From positions 1,922,001-1,986,000 of the forward strand of contig NZ_CP033972.1 of assembly GCF_003855095.1 (NCBI RefSeq): a stretch of 64,000 nucleotides of DNA, read 5' to 3'. Below are positions 60,015 through 64,000 of the stretch, in pieces. The DNA is from Gordonia insulae. GTDB taxonomy: Bacteria; Actinomycetota; Actinomycetes; Mycobacteriales; Mycobacteriaceae. Made by a program: the position numbers and the translations under genes. The notes under the pieces were generated by a model. That model saw nothing but the letters and a program-made list of their open reading frames with translations, ran no database searches and was not told the DNA's origin. Each line of letters opens with the position of its first letter. The stretch's first letter is position 1.

Positions 60015-61346
60015 TCAGCGCGGCCGGGCGCGCGCCTCGACGATGTCGGCCGCCACGGCGACGGCCTTCTCCGGCTGCACCATTCGGGCGGCGAGTTGCT
60101 GAGCCGCGGCCCGGACCGGCGCCGCCAGAACCGCTTCCAGACCGGCCGTCGCGGACGCCGGGGTGAGGTTCGGCAAGCGTGTCGTGTCACCCACCCGTAG
60201 GGCGCGCACGGACTGCCCCCAGAACGGTTGGTCGGCGGTCACCGAGCAGACCAGAGTCGGCAGGCCCGCCCGCAGCGATGCGGCGGTGGTTCCCGCACCA
60301 CCGTGGTGCACCGCAGCGGCACATCGGGGAAGTACCGTTGCGTGATCCACGGCGCCGACCGCGAAGACTCCGTCGTCATCGGGATCGACGCCGTGGGTGG
60401 TCTCGCCGGCGATCAGGCAACGCAGCCCCAACCCTCGGGCGACCTCACGGAACACGGCCACACCTCGGTCACGGGCGGCCGGTGACATGCTGCCGAAGGT
60501 GACGAACAGCGGGGGCTCACCTTCGACCAGCCAGTTCGCCAGATCTGTACTGTCGGTGGTCATCTCACCCAGTTTGGCACGATTCTCCGGCGGCAGGTCG
60601 AAGAATCCGGTGATCGGCTTGGTCTCGCCCCAGTCGTCGGCGAGCCCGGGAAACAGCTCGGCGTCGTACGCCTGGAGTTGCGGGACGCCGAGCGCTCCGA
60701 GCCGACGTGACAGCGGACCTCGTGCCCTCGGCACCCCGATGCTGCGCCGGAAGGCGTTGGCGTGCCATCCCGTGGCCACCCAGGTGAGCCGATCGGCGAT
60801 CCGCCACGACCGCCGCTTCCACGCGACCGACCAATGAGCTGTCAGGCCCGGAATCGACCCCACCACTCCGTTTTCCGACATCGGACCATACCGCAGCACC
60901 ACGAGTCCGACGTCGAGCCGCTCGGCGACGGCCAGCCCCCGCTCCTGGCAGAGGGGTGCCACGACGAGCAGATCGACGTCGGCGAGCGGTGCACGATCGG
61001 CGAGGAACTCGGCGATCAACGCATCGTCGAACGCCGCGAAACCGGCACGGACGGTGGACAGCGTGAAACGTAGACGTACCAGCGGGTTTCGATGTCGCTG
61101 TGCCGCGACGGCCGCATCCGACGACCACGCCTGGTGGGCGTCCAGTCCTACCGGACGCACCTGCCCGACCCCCGCCGATCGCGCCAGATCCACCAGTTCG
61201 GGCGGGGCGAGCACCGACACCCGGTGGCCACGGTGCTGGAGTTCGAGTGCCAGGCAGATACCGGGCTGGATGTCACCGCGGCTGCCGTACAACACGATTG
61301 CGATGTGCCTGCCCGCAGCGGCCTCGTCCGGTCTGTTCACGGTCAC
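60015..61346 (-). CDS. Glycosyltransferase family 1 (UGT-like)
   Basis: A 443-residue GT-B enzyme. The N-terminal domain starts HIAIVLYGSRGDIQPGICLALELQHRGHRVSVLAPPE, as in glycopeptidolipid and vancomycin-type transferases. The C-terminal donor domain has FVTFGSMSPAARD, then VPRCAAAVHHGGAGTTAASLRAGLPTLVCSVTADQPFWG, the HHGGAGTT nucleotide-sugar signature. It transfers a sugar to a lipid or natural product; the acceptor is unknown. The GTG at 61346 lies 4 bases after the upstream acyltransferase stop. The two acyltransferases before it suggest an acylated glycolipid. Confidence 0.87.
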   Translation of the reverse strand: MTVNRPDEAAAGRHIAIVLYGSRGDIQPGICLALELQHRGHRVSVLAPPELVDLARSAGVGQVRPVGLDAHQAWSSDAAVAAQRHRNPLVRLRFTLSTVRAGFAAFDDALIAEFLADRAPLADVDLLVVAPLCQERGLAVAERLDVGLVVLRYGPMSENGVVGSIPGLTAHWSVAWKRRSWRIADRLTWVATGWHANAFRRSIGVPRARGPLSRRLGALGVPQLQAYDAELFPGLADDWGETKPITGFFDLPPENRAKLGEMTTDSTDLANWLVEGEPPLFVTFGSMSPAARDRGVAVFREVARGLGLRCLIAGETTHGVDPDDDGVFAVGAVDHATVLPRCAAAVHHGGAGTTAASLRAGLPTLVCSVTADQPFWGQSVRALRVGDTTRLPNLTPASATAGLEAVLAAPVRAAAQQLAARMVQPEKAVAVAADIVEARARPR

Positions 61347-61350
61347 CCCG

Positions 61351-62697
61351 TCACCAGAGCCGGTGGTCGATGTCCCAGGAGGACAGTTCGTCGTCGATCA
61401 GTTTGCGCAGCAGATCGGTATCGCCGAAGTGGTCGGGGTGGACACCGAAGAAGGTGAGCGTGATGCGATCCCCGTACTCGACGGCCCAGGCGGCCGCGGC
61501 CGGTCCCTGCGATCGACGTCGATCCGCCGGCATGCCCTGCATGATTGCGCGGATGGCGAACGAGGCCGCGGTGGCTCCGCCGATCCGGAGCGACTCTGCC
61601 GGCGCCACACCGAGATTGGACACCGTGGTGTCGGGCCCGGGGATGGATGTCATCATCCGGGCGATCAATCGTCGCGGCAGGAGCCGGACCACCGGCGCCA
61701 GATTGTCGGCGATCTGCTCTGCCCCGGACTCCGCGTACTCGATGAACGCCCGCTTGCTGAGGGTTCGGATGCCGTCGAGTCCAGTGCCCGGCTCCACCGG
61801 ATCGGCGAGGCGAATCCAGACACCGCCCGACGCGTTGGCACGGTCGTCCGGGTCGCCGGCACGGTTGTCCACCGCGACGCACACCCGCAGGTCACCCGGG
61901 ATCGGATAACCCGATCGACGCACGATCCCGGCCAGCAGCGCCGTGAACAGGGTGTTCGCAGTTCCATTGCACTCCTTCGCGCGTGCATGCCACTCGTGAC
62001 GGTCCACGTCGACGATGGCCAGCGTGGTGTCGGGACCACCGCTGGTCACCCGTTCCGGTGGACGAGGCGCAGGCACCGATCGCGCAGCGCCGTTGCCGCG
62101 GTTGCGGATCGCCGCCGTGAGCAGGATTCGCAGCGACCTCGCCGCCGCGGCCAGCTGACGGCCCCCGTCGAGTAGGTCCCCGGCGACGGCGTGAAGGCCG
62201 CGTGCAGTGTCGGGTTCGGGGAGTGGCATGCCGGTTCCCGCCTGCGCTGCGGCGAGGGCACGGTAGACGCCCTGCCCGTCGGCGATCATGTGCGACACGA
62301 GCAGGGCGACCACCCGACGCCCGTCACTCGTCGTGGCGGAATCCAGACGCCAGCCGTACCCGTCCGCCGGGCGCAGATCGGCCGATCGCAGGCAGTCGTC
62401 GGCCCACGCTCCGATGTCGTCGTCGATCTGGCCTGTCGCATCGATACGCGGCGGAACAGTGGATCGGACCCACCGGTGTCGTGCCATCGGGATCCGTGTC
62501 CTGCGCACGGCGCGCTGCAGTGACCCGCCGGCCAGAGCCGCGCGCAGGCCATCGACGGCATCCGCCCCCGGGTCCTCGTCGAACACCCAGAGGAACTGGA
62601 TGGGCGCGCTCAGCCCGAGCAGATCCTCGGCCAGCAGATAGGACTCGTCGGCACCGGTCACCCGTGGCAGATCGTGGACACGGTCGAACATCGTCAT
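61351..62697 (-). CDS. WS/DGAT-like acyltransferase (copy 1)
   Basis: A 448-residue protein of the wax ester synthase/diacylglycerol acyltransferase-like, condensation-fold family. The catalytic HxxxDG is present (LLVSHMIADGQG), though the first His of the usual HHxxxDG is Ser. Other marks: GADESYLLAEDLLGLSAPIQFLW at the start, LFTALLAGIVRRSGYP, VAVDNRAGDPDDRANASGGVWIRL and VSNLGVAPAES near the C-terminus. It esterifies an acyl-CoA to a hydroxyl group; with the adjacent glycosyltransferase the acceptor may be a glycolipid. The ATG at 62697 (or 62691) begins 7 bases after the copy 2 stop. Confidence 0.82.
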   Translation of the reverse strand: MTMFDRVHDLPRVTGADESYLLAEDLLGLSAPIQFLWVFDEDPGADAVDGLRAALAGGSLQRAVRRTRIPMARHRWVRSTVPPRIDATGQIDDDIGAWADDCLRSADLRPADGYGWRLDSATTSDGRRVVALLVSHMIADGQGVYRALAAAQAGTGMPLPEPDTARGLHAVAGDLLDGGRQLAAAARSLRILLTAAIRNRGNGAARSVPAPRPPERVTSGGPDTTLAIVDVDRHEWHARAKECNGTANTLFTALLAGIVRRSGYPIPGDLRVCVAVDNRAGDPDDRANASGGVWIRLADPVEPGTGLDGIRTLSKRAFIEYAESGAEQIADNLAPVVRLLPRRLIARMMTSIPGPDTTVSNLGVAPAESLRIGGATAASFAIRAIMQGMPADRRRSQGPAAAAWAVEYGDRITLTFFGVHPDHFGDTDLLRKLIDDELSSWDIDHRLW

Positions 62698-62704
62698 GGT
62701 CTCC

Positions 62705-64000
62705 TCACCAGTACTCGTAGGGCAGGCCCCACGCGCTCAGTTCTGCGCCCAGGAGCTCTCGGATGTGCTCGTCGGATCGGAAGGCCGTCTCGTCGCAGCC
62801 GAATACGGAGAGAGTGATCGTCTCCTCGGTGCGGACACACCACGACTGCACGCCGTCACCGAATCGGTAGGGCAACGCGGGGTCCACACCTTGTGCCATG
62901 CCGCGGAACGCGAACCGCTGTGCATCGAATCCGTCCAGGCGCAATGCCTGCGACGGGACGTCGCCGATGTTCGAGACCATCGCATCAGGCATCCCCGTTC
63001 CCGCTGTCGCGGCGGTGATCAACCATGCCGGTGGCACCATCCAGACCATCGGTTGCAGGTGCGCGACCGCGGGGCGACGTCCGGCGGTGAGCCGCGCGTA
63101 TGCGTCCTTGCATGCCCGGCGGATCATCGCGAGATCGCCGCCCGGCGTGGGATCGTCGGTCATCATCACCGCGACGCCCGCGGTGGCATTGGCCCGAGGA
63201 TCATCGTCGCCCGATCGCTGATCCACCGGGATGCCCACCTTGATCGTCTCGCCGAGCGGCGCGTAGCCACTCGAGCGCAACAGTCCGGCGACGACTCCGA
63301 CGAACAGGCTGTTGGACGTGCCCTCCGCAGCGGACGCCACCCGGTCCCAGACGTCGGACGGTACGGCCGCCGTCGCCCGTACCCACTCCGCTCTCGGCGC
63401 CCGCTCCGCCATCGGGGCGCGAAGCGGACGCGCCGGCGCCGCGTCGACCGCCGCCAGGTCACGAGACGTCACCGAACGCACGGCGCGCACCGCGCCGCGC
63501 CCCGTCGCAAAGACCTGGCCACCGGCGTCGACCAGGTCGGCCATCAGCCCACGGTGGCCGGTGCGCCACCGGCGCATGCCTTCCCCGGCCGGTTGCCGCA
63601 CCGGGTTGGCGGGTTGTGCCGGCAGCGGACCCATCGCCGCGGCGGCCGCCTGGACGAGCGTTCGGCCGTCGACGACGAGGTGCAGAGCACAGAGTGACAC
63701 GGCCGTCTTCCCGGATCCGCTGCGGACCGCACGCAATCGCCAGCACCGACCGGACTCGGGATCGAGTGCGACGGTGGCCATGTCGTCAGCCGCCCACGCG
63801 TCGATGCTGTCGTCGTCGATTACCTCGTCGTCGTAGCGCAGTTCGGGACACCCGGTGGCATCCACCCATCGCGGTCGCGCCGCGGGTACCCGCGATGCGA
63901 TCAGCCTCCGGTGCAGACGTCCGTGCGTGAGGCCGCGGTTCATCTCGGCCAGGGCCTCCCGCGAGACCGGACCGTCGAAGGTCCAGACCAGTTGCAGTAC
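62705..64000 (-). CDS. WS/DGAT-like acyltransferase (copy 2, 5' end beyond window)
   Basis: The frame stays open to the right edge, reading VLQLVWTFDGPVSREALAEM before MNRGLTHGRLHRRL, which aligns with residues 33 onward of copy 1, so some 30-40 residues are missing. The catalytic motif is CALHLVVDGRT (HxxxDG). VGIPVDQRSGDDDPRANATAGVAVMM and MVSNIGDVPSQALRL match copy 1. A central basic stretch (about 125-175) is longer than in copy 1. It is first in line of a three-gene set with copy 1 and the glycosyltransferase. Likely role is O-acylation of a lipid or glycolipid. Confidence 0.8.
   Translation of the reverse strand, partial: VLQLVWTFDGPVSREALAEMNRGLTHGRLHRRLIASRVPAARPRWVDATGCPELRYDDEVIDDDSIDAWAADDMATVALDPESGRCWRLRAVRSGSGKTAVSLCALHLVVDGRTLVQAAAAAMGPLPAQPANPVRQPAGEGMRRWRTGHRGLMADLVDAGGQVFATGRGAVRAVRSVTSRDLAAVDAAPARPLRAPMAERAPRAEWVRATAAVPSDVWDRVASAAEGTSNSLFVGVVAGLLRSSGYAPLGETIKVGIPVDQRSGDDDPRANATAGVAVMMTDDPTPGGDLAMIRRACKDAYARLTAGRRPAVAHLQPMVWMVPPAWLITAATAGTGMPDAMVSNIGDVPSQALRLDGFDAQRFAFRGMAQGVDPALPYRFGDGVQSWCVRTEETITLSVFGCDETAFRSDEHIRELLGAELSAWGLPYEYW

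Overview
This window comes from a high-GC, mycolic-acid-type actinobacterium, most likely Gordonia or a close relative. The evidence is two MspA-type porins, protein O-mannosyltransferase, MprAB/PepD, the Glp/GlpR division pair, WS/DGAT-like acyltransferases, many GTG starts and several leaderless-looking promoters. The genus is an inference. Two blocks match M. tuberculosis gene order as I remember it: pabB-rsmI-pmt-arcA (Rv1005c to Rv1001) at 1-8000, and glpR-rimJ-glp/moeA-galU-5-FTHF cyclo-ligase-fmdB ... mscL ... moaB2-pepD-mprB-mprA (Rv0996 to Rv0981) at 29175-47146. No phage, insertion sequence, CRISPR array or rRNA was seen. There is one tRNA, tRNA-Ala(CGC).

Layout. 1-12.2 kb: partial pabB, a GAF regulator, a frame-broken rsmI, pmt, a BCCT transporter/GntR/arginine deiminase cluster, an MFS exporter with a patatin-like protein, soxR with its operator, and a tandem universal stress protein. 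12.2-15 kb: a divergent zinc-starvation locus with two Zur-like boxes, carrying a CobW/Mrf-like protein and L31B on one side and zinc-free L28, L33, S14 and S18 on the other. 15-25.3 kb: a Na+/H+ antiporter, an AurF-type diiron oxygenase with its own ferredoxin-reductase fusion, DMT and AzlCD exporters with an XRE-cupin regulator, and a DEAD-box helicase. 25.8-31 kb: an FBP zinc-finger protein, a PAS-GGDEF-EAL c-di-GMP enzyme, tRNA-Ala and glpR.

31-47 kb is the conserved core: a SIMPL protein, rimJ, glp, galU, folate cyclo-ligase, fmdB, an AGCS symporter, NhaA, a SAF-domain protein, mscL with a long Pro-rich tail, two mspA porins, moaB2, the HtrA-like protease PepD and MprAB. 47-56 kb is nitrate assimilation: a single-chain nitrate reductase fused to a CysJ-like flavoprotein, and an operon of a small conserved protein, nirB and a frame-broken nirD. 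Both promoters carry GlnR-like half-sites. 56-64 kb: intergenic repeats, a second AurF/ferredoxin-reductase pair divergent from an SDR across palindromic operators, then a glycosyltransferase with two tandem WS/DGAT-like acyltransferases, the last cut by the window end.

Points for a second look: two paralogous diiron-oxygenase/reductase modules; two single-base frame breaks in conserved genes, which may be consensus errors; three tandem duplications and one 25-bp perfect inverted repeat that each span a stop codon; a 72-nt foldback between tRNA-Ala and the c-di-GMP gene; and a SIMPL gene inserted between the glp and glpR division genes.
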